This document shows, in pieces, positions 24,015-33,014 of a stretch of 64,000 bases of DNA. The position numbers were made by a program, and so were the translations under genes. Under the pieces are notes generated by a model. The model did no database searches. It saw only the letters and a list, made by a program, of their open reading frames with translations, and was not told the DNA's origin. Every line of letters starts with the position of its first letter. Positions within the stretch are counted from its first letter, which is position 1. The stretch is from Nitrospiraceae bacterium (GTDB taxonomy: Bacteria > Nitrospirota > Nitrospiria > Nitrospirales > UBA8639). Location of the stretch: positions 62,001 to 126,000 of the forward strand of contig JACKFE010000004.1 of the NCBI GenBank assembly GCA_020632635.1, in the 5' to 3' direction.

Positions 24015-25997
24015 TCAGAATTTGAGAGTGAGCCAGCCCATGACTCGGCTTCTAATGATGTCACCTAGCGGGTGTTCGCGATGATGGTCGTTCAAGGCAT
24101 TGAATGCAGAAACGGCGATTTCGGCCTTATCTTTCCAAAATAGATATCCCCCCCTGATATTTAAGAGAGTATAAGTGCCAATGTGGGAACTGAGCATCCC
24201 AAGGGAGGCAAGACTACTATTGATCGGATATTCACTTGATCCTGCATAGTGAAAAATAATTTCTCCATTCAGCCCGTTCGACCATTCCCCTCGAAGGCCA
24301 GCATTGATCTTATGCCGCGAACTGCCTCGTTTTTCCGGTTCTTGGGAAAAGGATTGACTGAATTCTTGAAAGGTGTAGTTCGTGAATCCACTGAGCCAGC
24401 TGGTGAACAGGAATTCCAATCCAGCCTCTACTCCATAAATGTCTGCAAAACCCGTGTTATTTTTGAAGAGCAAGTCCGTTCCGTTTGCCGCAAGCACTTG
24501 CCCGATCAAATTCGATACATGGTTGTAAAAAAATGATCCACGGAACCGAAGACGGTGCTTCAGATACCAGCCTTGGTATGAGACTTCATAGGATGCAATT
24601 TTTTCCGGCTTCAGATTTTCCGAGCCGTTCAGGACATTTGGAAAAGCCAGAAAGCAATTGGGTGGACACCCGAGCGGGAAAAACGTCCCGTGTGATTCCA
24701 AATGAGTTTCAAAAATGGTTGGAGGCCGATAGGCCCAGGAAGCTGAAAGCCGGAGGCTATGATCCGGATCAAACTTGTAGATCAGAGCGATACGCGGGCT
24801 GTAGGTGGGATCGATCTGGGTGTGGAGATCCATTCGAACACCGGTGATCACGGTAATCGGTGAATCCGGTTGCCATTCATTTTGGACGTAAAACCCCAGC
24901 CGATTTTCATGGGGAGACCCTTGCAGGAAATTACTTGACGCAGTGTTGTGACGAAAATTAATCCCATAAGTCAGTTTGTCATGGGACCCAAAATTCAATG
25001 CGTGCTGAGCTTCCAAATCATATTGATTCCGTCTTAGCTCCTGCTCGGGATCACCGTGGCGATCAGCGAGGACCAAAAAACTGGAAAGCAATGGGTTAAT
25101 GGTTTCCAAGCTGGTTGGTTCCCAGCGGGTATATGACCCGCGAATAGAAAAATCATTCATTTTGAATAAGGCATTGACGTACCCATTTTTCAGAGTGGAA
25201 GCTTCGGTGACCACACTGGTCACAAACCCATCAAAACGGTTGACATCCACAAAGCCACCGGAGAGTGAAATCATACTGTCAGGGGTTGTACGATATTGCG
25301 TGTGCAGATTGAGTTTATGCGATCGGAAAGCCAGAGTATCCCGGTTTCTCCATTGTTGATTCTGATCTCTTCCCAAGGAAAGCCGGTATCCGAAATCACC
25401 ATATTTCGCCGCATTCACGGCAGCTGCGCTGATGGTTCCGAATTCTCCGCCACCAAACTGTACGATGGTTCCCTGATAATCATCCGGTGATTTGGTGATG
25501 ATGTTAATAACGCCATCGAAGGCGTTGAATCCATAGAGGGCGGAGGCTGGACCTTTCAGGACTTCAATCTTGGCGATTTCCGGGAGAGTAATGGGAAGCG
25601 CCTTCCAATACACAAGTCCCAAGGTGTCCTCATAGACGGAGCGCCCATCGATCAAGACTAATAGTTTATTGGCTGCAGGTTGGTTGTCGCCCCGGGCGCT
25701 GACGTTGAAATCTGCCCCGCTCATTTGGATGACTTCCATTCCGGGTATCCGGCGCAGGAGGGTTGGAATGTCCGTGGCGCCGGAGTGGCGGATATCTTCC
25801 TGGGTGATGACGTACACATTGGACGGCGCTTCCGAGATGGGTTGTTCATGCATGGCTGCGATGGATACCGTTTCTTCTTGTAAGAACAGAAGTTCTTCTT
25901 GCATCAGTTCTGGAAGGAGCGGTGTCTCGGCGCCAAAGGCCATGGTAGGCATCAACGTCAGAAGAGAAAACCATTTAATCAATCTAGAGACTCGCAC
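24015..25997 (-). CDS. TonB-dependent outer-membrane receptor
   Basis: This protein of about 660 aa has a signal peptide (hydrophobic ~9-20, cleavage near AFG-AE). The plug domain at about 50-170 has VYVITQEDIRHSGATDIPTLL, then LLVLIDGRSVY and VLKGPASALYG followed by VINIITK. A 22-strand-type barrel ends in Phe (LTLKF). A TonB box cannot be fixed with certainty. Such receptors import metal chelates, cobalamin or similar compounds. It is the gene immediately before the RiPP precursor (40 nt), which suggests uptake of the modified peptide or its metal complex. The start is a GTG with GGGGAG 12 nt upstream, 2 nt after the stop of an upstream small ORF. Confidence 0.9.
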   Translation of the reverse strand: MRVSRLIKWFSLLTLMPTMAFGAETPLLPELMQEELLFLQEETVSIAAMHEQPISEAPSNVYVITQEDIRHSGATDIPTLLRRIPGMEVIQMSGADFNVSARGDNQPAANKLLVLIDGRSVYEDTLGLVYWKALPITLPEIAKIEVLKGPASALYGFNAFDGVINIITKSPDDYQGTIVQFGGGEFGTISAAAVNAAKYGDFGYRLSLGRDQNQQWRNRDTLAFRSHKLNLHTQYRTTPDSMISLSGGFVDVNRFDGFVTSVVTEASTLKNGYVNALFKMNDFSIRGSYTRWEPTSLETINPLLSSFLVLADRHGDPEQELRRNQYDLEAQHALNFGSHDKLTYGINFRHNTASSNFLQGSPHENRLGFYVQNEWQPDSPITVITGVRMDLHTQIDPTYSPRIALIYKFDPDHSLRLSASWAYRPPTIFETHLESHGTFFPLGCPPNCFLAFPNVLNGSENLKPEKIASYEVSYQGWYLKHRLRFRGSFFYNHVSNLIGQVLAANGTDLLFKNNTGFADIYGVEAGLEFLFTSWLSGFTNYTFQEFSQSFSQEPEKRGSSRHKINAGLRGEWSNGLNGEIIFHYAGSSEYPINSSLASLGMLSSHIGTYTLLNIRGGYLFWKDKAEIAVSAFNALNDHHREHPLGDIIRSRVMGWLTLKF

Positions 25998-25999
25998 GG

Positions 26000-26377
26000 T
26001 TATGGTTTGCTCCCCGTGCTATAAAATGCGGAAGCGGATCCAAAAAAATTCCTTTCCGCACCATCACTTGTCAATCCGTGCATAACGTGTTTCGCGTGTC
26101 GTGCGGAAAGAAAGCCGAATTTGACGGCCTGGGTCACGGTCTGACTGATTCTCCATGCCATATTGGCCAGAGCAAAGTCCGAACACATGAAGGTTCCTGC
26201 ACCCACGGCAATGTTCTGAAATCCTGCTTGGCGAAACCGCACTGGATGCGTATGCCCTATGCCGGGATGAAGAATGCTTTTTTGTAGGAGCCGACCGGCT
26301 GATTGTTTCCTTCCAGTTTTTTTTCGTGAAAAACCTATATGGGCAGGGACTTTCTTTATTTTGCCGAAAGAAACCAT
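26000..26377 (-). CDS. Hypothetical basic protein upstream of the TonB receptor
   Basis: This is a 125-codon frame. The ATG at 26377 has an excellent GGAAGGA site 5 nt upstream, and the stop codon lies 2 nt before the receptor's GTG, as expected for translational coupling. The protein is basic (Lys/Arg/His-rich first 60 residues), with a moderately hydrophobic middle (VGAGTFMCSDFALANMAWRI). I recognise no domain, signal peptide or membrane segment. The initiation signals argue for a real gene; the composition is not distinctive. The frame stays open to 26488 without a better start. Confidence 0.4.
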   Translation of the reverse strand: MVSFGKIKKVPAHIGFSRKKTGRKQSAGRLLQKSILHPGIGHTHPVRFRQAGFQNIAVGAGTFMCSDFALANMAWRISQTVTQAVKFGFLSARHAKHVMHGLTSDGAERNFFGSASAFYSTGSKP

Positions 26378-27179
26378 ACTTATCCTTCCACGGCCATTGT
26401 GTGAGGGGGGAGAGACGCAGATTGTAGCCGATGACCGACAGATTGTCCGTATGGGGTTCCCCCGATTTGGTTTTTTGTGACCGGACATCTGAACCCCGGC
26501 ATCTTCATTTCCCCCACTCTAGGAAATTGCTACAAGCCGTATGAGAAAATGGAGCCAGGAGGCATGGGGCAGGGTGAAAACTTATGATGGGAGAGACACC
26601 AGCGAAACGCCGCTTCTAATGTTCCGGCACTGATACGCAAGGAATGACTTCGAAATGAACAACGGAATTTCCCAGCTTGGAGTAAGTTCGTTTAATCGGG
26701 TATGGCCCACAGCGTTTCTCTAGGATCATTCCTATTGACATTCCGCCAAAACACGCCGCCAGACTTCTCTTGAGTGCCCTGCTGGAGAAGGGATCTCCCC
26801 GTTCAGAACCAAGTTGGGGGAAACTTGTGCTGGATTCTCTCGTGCCACCCTCCTTGTTCGTCTCGCCGAGACGTTTCTTTGCGCCATTTTCCCGCGCCAT
26901 TTTTATACTGTCGGCTGAGAATTTCCTCTATTACTGAGCACGATTCTTTGAGAAGTTTCTCCTCTATGTTCTTTGACATACAGTGTACTTAGTGTGATGG
27001 TTGATCATCACCGTGCATATAGTTTGATAGGCCACCCCATTTGAAGATGATAGGAAATGGATCGGCCCCATTCTATCCCTAACCAAAAAATATCTCAAGA
27101 AGTTTACTCAGACACGGAAGGGCATCTATGGGAATAGAAGCTGGGTTGGGATAAGAGATTCCAATCCATGGGTTTGTGT
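26378..27179. other. Intergenic region upstream of the RiPP locus
   Basis: About 800 bp separate the start of the small ORF at 26377 from the end of the REC-PAS gene. It must hold the promoter of the RiPP locus and any terminator of the two-component genes. A 94-codon minus-strand frame at 26616-26900 has no ribosome-binding site and an implausible composition, so I do not call it. A TTGACA sequence near 26976 on the plus strand is followed by no good -10 box. I see no other feature. Confidence 0.5.
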
Positions 27180-28070
27180 TCAGTGGGGAAGGAGGTGACT
27201 TGTGCTCACTGTAGTATCGGATAGTGTGTCTACGGATGAAAGCCTTTTAGTAATCGCGCAGGTATAGTCCTGTCCGTGAAAGTGCAAGAGACTGACGGAA
27301 ATTTCAATTGGAAATTCACGTCCATCCTTGGCGCGATGAACGGAGGTATAGGTGAGCGGCTGGCCGTGTGTTAGGGTTTCCAAGTCTTGACGGTATTGGA
27401 ATGTGTCGTGATGAGGGGAGATGTCGGGAATGCGGAGAGCCAGTAATTCTTCTCGGGTATATCCTAAAGATTCGCAGGCTGCCTTGTTGGCAAAACAAAA
27501 CCGCTTATCGGGACCGGCCACGAAGACGGCGGCGGGTACATGGTCAAACGCAAATTGCATCAGTTGGACATACTGAGCCAACCGTTCATATTGCTGTAAA
27601 TTGAGAGAAAAGGGTGCTTCTTCTCTTTTAATGGGGGTGGATGTTTTAAAGGGGAGAAAGGCAGAAAAAATATCAGGCACAATTTGGTCTGATTCAGTCA
27701 TAGCCGTGTGTGCCCCTAACGCTCGTTGTATAGTCTGTTTGACCTCTAGGCGATTGTACGGTTTGGTCAGATAGGCAAAGGCTTTGTTCAGAATGGCCGG
27801 ATCAGCTGTTTTTCGGAGAGAGGTAAAGGCGGTTAAGAGAATCACCGGGAGTTGCGGGTGTTGACGTGAGAGATCGTCCAATACTTCGATGCCGTCACGA
27901 TCAGGAAGGCCAACATCTAGCAAGACGACATCATACGGATGATGTTGGCTTTTTTGAATGGCATCATGTGCCGTCGGCGCCATCTCCACAGAAAAGCCTT
28001 CCTGTTGAAGATAATCCAATAAGGCCATCCCGATATCAGGATCATCATCCACAAGTAAAATATTTCCCAC
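27180..28070 (-). CDS. REC-PAS response regulator without output domain
   Basis: This 296-aa protein has an N-terminal receiver (1-~120) with the D8-D10 acidic cluster, phospho-acceptor Asp near 52 (VVLLDVGLP) and the Lys in YLTKPY. A PAS domain follows at about 160-280 (FAFDHVPAAVFVAGPDKRFCFANKAA in family terms). No DNA-binding, kinase or cyclase domain is present. It probably relays or senses within the pathway of the kinase encoded upstream. The GTG start has AGGAG 10 nt upstream. The 239-bp gap to the kinase gene contains tandem palindromes that could control it separately. Confidence 0.85.
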   Translation of the reverse strand: MGNILLVDDDPDIGMALLDYLQQEGFSVEMAPTAHDAIQKSQHHPYDVVLLDVGLPDRDGIEVLDDLSRQHPQLPVILLTAFTSLRKTADPAILNKAFAYLTKPYNRLEVKQTIQRALGAHTAMTESDQIVPDIFSAFLPFKTSTPIKREEAPFSLNLQQYERLAQYVQLMQFAFDHVPAAVFVAGPDKRFCFANKAACESLGYTREELLALRIPDISPHHDTFQYRQDLETLTHGQPLTYTSVHRAKDGREFPIEISVSLLHFHGQDYTCAITKRLSSVDTLSDTTVSTSHLLPH

Positions 28071-28261
28071 TGAAACCAGGCTCCTATCCGGCGTTCTCTG
28101 GGATTTGGAAGGTCAATCAAGAGAGGGACATCGTGATGGACCCCTCTATGGACCGGTCACCTAAGATTATTAGTGTATTCAGAGCTGCAAGGAGCGTGCA
28201 CGATTCCGTAGAGCTAAGTTATTGATTTTTGTATCGAAAAGGAAAAAGGAGAAAAAGGCCT

Positions 28262-28298
28262 GTATCTATTCAGATAAGAAAAGTATCTGATGAGATAC
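28262..28298. promoter_or_regulatory. Tandem palindromes TATCT-N4-AGATA
   Basis: Two inverted repeats lie side by side: TATCTattcAGATA (within 28262-28277) and GTATCTgatgAGATAC (28283-28298). Their centres are 21 bp apart, two helical turns, as expected for two regulator dimers bound to the same face of the DNA. They sit between the sensor-kinase stop and the REC-PAS gene, roughly 190-230 bp upstream of the latter. The same arrangement recurs at 32937-32974. The regulator is unknown. Confidence 0.55.
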
Positions 28299-28309
28299 AC
28301 ATGTGAGTG

Positions 28310-30652
28310 CTAACCTGCTGAAACTTCATCCGAGGATATCTTAAAAACAGGAATGAGGAAGCAAAATCGGCTCCCCTGCCCTAGCGTGCTTTCGACCCAA
28401 ATGCGTCCACCGTGTAGTTCAATCAGACTTTTGGAAATGGCCAATCCCAATCCGGCCCCGGCATTTTTCTGAGTCGTTGATTGAGTTCGATAAAAAGGTT
28501 CAAAGAGTGTTTGTTGATCTTCAGGAGATAATCCGCAGCCCGTGTCAGCCACGCACGTTTGAATCCAACCTTCTTCCCATTGTGTGGTAGTCACGGTAAT
28601 CGTTCCCGGCGATTCCGTAAATTTTAACGCATTGTTAACTAGATTGGTGAGAACTTGTACTAATTTATCCCGATCCGCTTGCGTTAAAGGTAGAGCATCG
28701 TCGATGCGAGCTTGAAGGGTCAGGGATTGTTCGCGAGCGACCGGCTGAAACAATTCCACCACCTCACGGGCTAAGCTCCCCATATTAACGGTACTCCGTT
28801 TGAGTTCCAGTCGTCCGGCCTCGATCCGGGAGAGATCCAACAGATCATTGATCATTCGGGTGAGCCGTTCGATGTTGTGTTTGATTCGCCCCAGATAAAA
28901 GGTTTGCCGTTCATTCATGGTTCCCGTCAATCCATCCATCATATTTTCAACTAGCCCTTTGATGGACGTCATGGGTGTGCGCAATTCATGGGACACGATC
29001 GACACAAACGCGGATTTCAAGCGGTCCAATTCCAAGAGCCGTTCGTTGGCCGTTTGAAGGTCTTGGGTTCGTTCCACCACCCGCTGTTCCAGCGTTTGTG
29101 CCAAGGTTTCGAGATCCTGATAGGCCCGCGCATTATCAAGTGCCACGGCCACATGGCTGGTAACGGTCACCAGTAGATCGAGGTCTTCCTGGGTGCAGGC
29201 GATTTCCCCTTTATCTCCTCCCAAATATCCCAGGATATGTTGGTGGCTGATCAAGGGAGCGGCTACAAATGAGCGGACGCCAATCTTCCGGCATATGGAG
29301 AGGATCAGAGGGTTCATCTGGGATGCCACCTCGTCCAGATGAAAAGCCAAAACCGGTTGTCCCTGAATGAGCAATGCTTCATCCAGGGTGTCAGGCTGAA
29401 CCGAAAACATGTTCCCTTTTATCTGAAGTTCCATGTCTAGAGGTATGCCGGTAACTTCCGAGATCACGGCCTGGCGGTTTGGAGAGTCGAACAAGATCAG
29501 CATCATGCGTTTGAACCCAAGGTTTTCTTGTAAATTCTTCAGAACGGTTGACAAGAGTCGTTGAACATCCAAGGTAGCCGTGATGGCAAGACTTGTTTGA
29601 TGTAGGGTGCTGAGCTGTGTGACTTGTTTGGTGATGGTGGCCACATAGTGTGCAATCGATGTTTCCCGTTGTTGGAGAGAGCGGGCCATTTGATTGATAC
29701 TGGTGGTGAGTTGGCCTACTTCGTCTTCGGTCTCCGGGGTCATGGCAATATCCAGATTGCCGGCCGCAATTTTTTCGGTGGCGCGGGCGAGCCGTCGTAA
29801 TGGAGTCACAATCCGACCGGCCAGGAAAATCGTCAAGGCGATTCCCAGAAGAATGATGCCGATCGTTATGAATCCGATATGCCACACGGTGTCATTCAAA
29901 GCTTGTTGCATCGGAGCTGTCGTGATGCCGACTTGGATGACGCCGATAATAGAAGGAAAGGGGGTCGAGGGTTCAGATGAGGATTCCAGAGTTTCGGAGG
30001 ACAGCAATTCCAACGTAGTTGATCGGGTAAGGGGCCTATAGACAGGCAAAGCCAAATCATACACCGTCTCGTGGATTTGGCTCTGTGCCCCTAACACTCT
30101 TCTCCCATTTGAAAGAGGACGTAAATGCACCGGATTGTGGGGGTTCGTCTGTAAGATGGAAAAGATGGGCTCGGCAATTGGAATGGGAGGAGCCGTGGCC
30201 AGCCAGCTTTGCAACAGATTGGGGTCTGGCAGTTGCGGCAAGTCGGCATTTCGTGAGGATCGTCCCCAATCGGTCAAGAGGCCCTTAGATTTTGAGACTA
30301 AAACATGTCCGTTGGCGTCGGTTACCAGAGCATAAACCACTTCCGGTGCAGAGAGGGCTCCATCTAACATAGTATTCAAATATTCCACATCCTGAACAAT
30401 CAGGCGATTGGTACTCACTCGGCTCAATGTTTTGACGAGAATGGTGCCGGTATTCACCAATGAAGCCTTCATCCGTTCGGTTTCTTGTTGAATGAGATAA
30501 CCACTTAATCCGCTGCAGACGAGGATGATGACCAGACTGACAAACAGGGAAAACTTAGTCCGCAGACTCAAAAACTTTTTTGGCGCTCCGGTGGGAGAAG
30601 GGAGGGGCGGTATCACAACCGGCACGTGGATGGGCTTAGAATCGTTCATCAA
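28310..30652 (-). CDS. Membrane sensor histidine kinase (HAMP-GAF-HisKA-HATPase)
   Basis: This 780-aa protein has TM1 at about 30-52, a periplasmic sensor region to about 255, TM2 near 257-280 and a HAMP domain (RIVTPLRRLARATEKIAAGNLDI). A GAF domain lies at about 365-500, a coiled coil at about 510-545, HisKA with FVSIVSHELRTPM, and HATPase with NLVNNALKF, DTGCGLS and GAGLGLAIS. The upstream gene encodes a periplasmic binding protein and overlaps it by 17 nt, so ligand delivery to the sensor domain is likely. The REC-PAS protein downstream is its probable partner. Confidence 0.92.
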   Translation of the reverse strand: MMNDSKPIHVPVVIPPLPSPTGAPKKFLSLRTKFSLFVSLVIILVCSGLSGYLIQQETERMKASLVNTGTILVKTLSRVSTNRLIVQDVEYLNTMLDGALSAPEVVYALVTDANGHVLVSKSKGLLTDWGRSSRNADLPQLPDPNLLQSWLATAPPIPIAEPIFSILQTNPHNPVHLRPLSNGRRVLGAQSQIHETVYDLALPVYRPLTRSTTLELLSSETLESSSEPSTPFPSIIGVIQVGITTAPMQQALNDTVWHIGFITIGIILLGIALTIFLAGRIVTPLRRLARATEKIAAGNLDIAMTPETEDEVGQLTTSINQMARSLQQRETSIAHYVATITKQVTQLSTLHQTSLAITATLDVQRLLSTVLKNLQENLGFKRMMLILFDSPNRQAVISEVTGIPLDMELQIKGNMFSVQPDTLDEALLIQGQPVLAFHLDEVASQMNPLILSICRKIGVRSFVAAPLISHQHILGYLGGDKGEIACTQEDLDLLVTVTSHVAVALDNARAYQDLETLAQTLEQRVVERTQDLQTANERLLELDRLKSAFVSIVSHELRTPMTSIKGLVENMMDGLTGTMNERQTFYLGRIKHNIERLTRMINDLLDLSRIEAGRLELKRSTVNMGSLAREVVELFQPVAREQSLTLQARIDDALPLTQADRDKLVQVLTNLVNNALKFTESPGTITVTTTQWEEGWIQTCVADTGCGLSPEDQQTLFEPFYRTQSTTQKNAGAGLGLAISKSLIELHGGRIWVESTLGQGSRFCFLIPVFKISSDEVSAG

Positions 30653-31607
30653 ATTGCCTCAGGATGTGTGGGGGAAGGGTTATCCCTAAAAAAGTCGCTG
30701 TTTTTTCATTGATGGACTGATGAACCTGATTCGGCATAAGGACAGTTCCCACAACCGGCGATTGCGCATTCTTCAATAAGGTGGTGGCCAGGGTGGCAGC
30801 CTGGTGGCCAATGTCGGTGTAATGCAAATAGGCCCCAACCAAGGCGCCGCTTTTCACCAAACCTCCGGAAAACCCGACGACGGGTATATTCTGTTGCAGG
30901 GTCCAGCTCATCAGAAAGTCTAGGGAATTTTCAGTGAGGACTGTGCTGTCGGGAAGAAGCCACAGTGCATCAATATTTGGCGAGAGAGCTTGCAAGGCCT
31001 TGGGGATTTCTTGTTCAGTGATTACCTCCTTTGCCACAATGGTCAATCCTTGCGCTGTTGCGTCCCGGGTCAATCGGTCGACCATTCCCCTTGTTTTTTG
31101 GGGATCAAACAACACCCCCAAGCGTTTTGCCGTGGGCAATAGGATTTTCAAGGGCCTCATATGATCTTGGAATGGGATGTCCAGTGAAAGTCCCACCATA
31201 TTCTTTGCAGGGAGGCCATATTTTTCTGGATCCAATACCAAACAAAAAATGACCGGAATATCCAGAATTTCAAGCTTGGCGGCTAGCGCGGCTTTCAACC
31301 CGACCGCTAACACCACGTTGGCGTCCGACGCACGGATACGTTTGGCAAAATTGCGTCCCTTTGCCATATCGCCTTGCAGATTGTATTCGAGGGTAATGTG
31401 AGCGGAGGCGGGAAGATGCGATTTAAACCCTTCGATGGCTTCGGTATAGGCGCTGATGTCGGCCGATTGTAAAATGGCGATTTCTTCAGCCAGGAGAGAA
31501 GAAGGCAGACTGATCAGGCCGGTCACGAATCCGAGTAGCGTGATGACCAGCCGCACGGATAAGGTCCAATAGGAAGGCCTAGATCCTAGTGATGAGTGTA
31601 TGTGCAT
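30636..31607 (-). CDS. ABC_sub_bind-type periplasmic binding protein
   Basis: This 323-aa protein has a long signal peptide (hydrophobic ~17-38, then LLAEE). The following two-lobe substrate-binding domain is of the ABC_sub_bind (PF04392) type: AILQSADISAYTEAIEGF, then VVLAVGLKAALAAK, KRLGVLFDP and IPVVGFSGGLVKSGALVGAY. No ABC permease or ATPase is adjacent. The gene overlaps the sensor-kinase gene by 17 nt, so it probably serves as the extracytoplasmic ligand sensor for that kinase rather than in transport. The ligand is unknown. Confidence 0.85.
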   Translation of the reverse strand: MHIHSSLGSRPSYWTLSVRLVITLLGFVTGLISLPSSLLAEEIAILQSADISAYTEAIEGFKSHLPASAHITLEYNLQGDMAKGRNFAKRIRASDANVVLAVGLKAALAAKLEILDIPVIFCLVLDPEKYGLPAKNMVGLSLDIPFQDHMRPLKILLPTAKRLGVLFDPQKTRGMVDRLTRDATAQGLTIVAKEVITEQEIPKALQALSPNIDALWLLPDSTVLTENSLDFLMSWTLQQNIPVVGFSGGLVKSGALVGAYLHYTDIGHQAATLATTLLKNAQSPVVGTVLMPNQVHQSINEKTATFLGITLPPHILRQFDERF

Positions 31608-32391
31608 AATCCCATTTTCATCATGAGGCCGAGGTATTCCTCAATGCCGACAGGGAAGTCCACTCTCGTCGGTTATTCTCCTCACAGTTCATAAAGACTT
31701 CTTGATCGTTTTTTCTTCATGAATGTCTTGTATTCTTGATATCTCCAATAGCGTCTCATCCGAAAATCTGTCCCAAGGTATTAGGAGTATTGAAGTTTTC
31801 TGTCATCTGCATTTCCTTGGAAGCAATCAGGTCAATGTGAAACAGGGTGAGAGGTGTCGCATCAGGGTAAGGAAAGGGTATTTTCCAAGCTGTTTGTACT
31901 ATTTCAAGAACCAACTGACAAAAAATAAAAGCCGACTCAAAGCTTCACCTGCAATCGTTGATGAAGACTGGAATGTCCCACATTTCCGTTACTCCTTCCG
32001 GTTGAGTCATGAGTAGAACGGATCGGTCTGGTGAGTGGGCACACCTCTCCTGTTCTCAGCAAGAAGCAAGGATAATACCGAGTCATCGGGCATTTTATCC
32101 TAATAATCCAAGAATTTTTTTGGATGTGGTTAAGGAGCGGGAAGCAGACAGGAAAATCAAAAGGTGAACGGTGGGATGCGGAGATGACGTATGGTCCTAT
32201 GGGGCATCGTCGCGATGATGCTTTCGGTGGGTTGGAGATGTGAGGCTACAGGAAAAAGGGCAGGTCTGACCAATGGTTGCGGCCTCGTGGAATACGAGGG
32301 TCGAGCTATCCGATCAGATTCCTACCACTCTCTTTTGAAGGAGAGTACTCTAACCACTTCGGCCAAAAAGTGGATATTAAGGGTTGGGCGC
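31608..32391. other. Intergenic region with a tRNA-Ser-like fragment
   Basis: This stretch of nearly 800 bp has no convincing gene. Open frames such as 31723-32016 (+) have no ribosome-binding site or family similarity. On the minus strand 32365-32283 resembles the D-arm and anticodon arm of a serine-type tRNA (GGCCGAAGTGGTTAGAG, then CTCTC/GAGAG with an 8-nt loop). It has no matching acceptor stem and a poor T-loop. It is best read as a tRNA-like remnant or chance similarity. Confidence 0.4.
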
Positions 32392-32727
32392 TTAGTCGTG
32401 ATTTTCGCTAGAGAATCCAATCTGAATGGTGAGGGCTCTCATGGTGCGTGCTTCTTCCGGCTCCTCCATTTGATTGATACGGTGGAACGGTTGCCACCCG
32501 CAATTCAAGCACCGGATGACCTTTTCGGATAGCATTTCCCCCCCGTCCACATAGATCAACCCATGACATTTTGGACAGGTGGTCAGGGACTCTAATTCCA
32601 AGAGAGTCGTAGAGGGACGAAGGGCTTCCAGTTGTACGCGCGTATGACGGCGGCGATTTTTTTGAATAGAGGCATTGGAGGGTCTTGTTTCAGCATGTTG
32701 TGTGGCTTGTGGGGGAACTTTTACCAT
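32392..32727 (-). CDS. Small zinc-ribbon protein
   Basis: This 111-aa protein starts at an ATG preceded by AAGGAG. The first 35 residues are basic and polar. CPKC near 51-54 and CLNC near 73-76 form a zinc ribbon resembling those of TFIIS-type or regulatory small proteins. No other domain is visible. It may bind nucleic acid or protein. It stands alone; tandem palindromes lie about 210-250 bp upstream of its start, which suggests regulation shared with the REC-PAS gene. Confidence 0.7.
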   Translation of the reverse strand: MVKVPPQATQHAETRPSNASIQKNRRRHTRVQLEALRPSTTLLELESLTTCPKCHGLIYVDGGEMLSEKVIRCLNCGWQPFHRINQMEEPEEARTMRALTIQIGFSSENHD

Positions 32728-32936
32728 GGGACGCTCCTTCCTCGAGACTCATTATGCAAATAATAATGCCTGGAGACCTCACCGAAATAATGTGAAGAAG
32801 TAATGTTAAAGGTAAAAGCAAGTCTGGTGCCGTTGAAGACTATGATGTTTTTAGGAGAAACTGCCCGTTAATTCTGGGGAATTAGCGCATTCTGAGAGAA
32901 GGCAAAGCTCCAGGAGAGAGGTGTTGTTGATGGAAG

Positions 32937-32974
32937 GTATCTAATTGGATACAAACGCGTATCTGAATAGATAC
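32937..32974. promoter_or_regulatory. Second pair of tandem GTATCT-N4-AGATAC palindromes
   Basis: GTATCTaattGGATAC (32937-32952, one mismatch) and the perfect GTATCTgaatAGATAC (32959-32974) lie with centres 22 bp apart. Spacing, half-site and orientation match the pair at 28262-28298. They lie between the apaH stop and the zinc-ribbon gene. This looks like a two-dimer operator of a single regulator acting at both loci. The rest of the 287-bp gap shows nothing else. Confidence 0.55.
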
Positions 32975-33014
32975 TAAATAAATGGTTCCATTGAAGAGAC
33001 GAGACCGGAGAAAA

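Noticed and set aside
26616..26900. 94-codon minus-strand open frame upstream of the RiPP locus
   Set aside because: No ribosome-binding site, no recognisable motif, and a composition rich in Arg/Gly/Ser typical of chance frames.
31723..32016. 97-codon plus-strand open frame in the gene desert
   Set aside because: No initiation signal and no family similarity.
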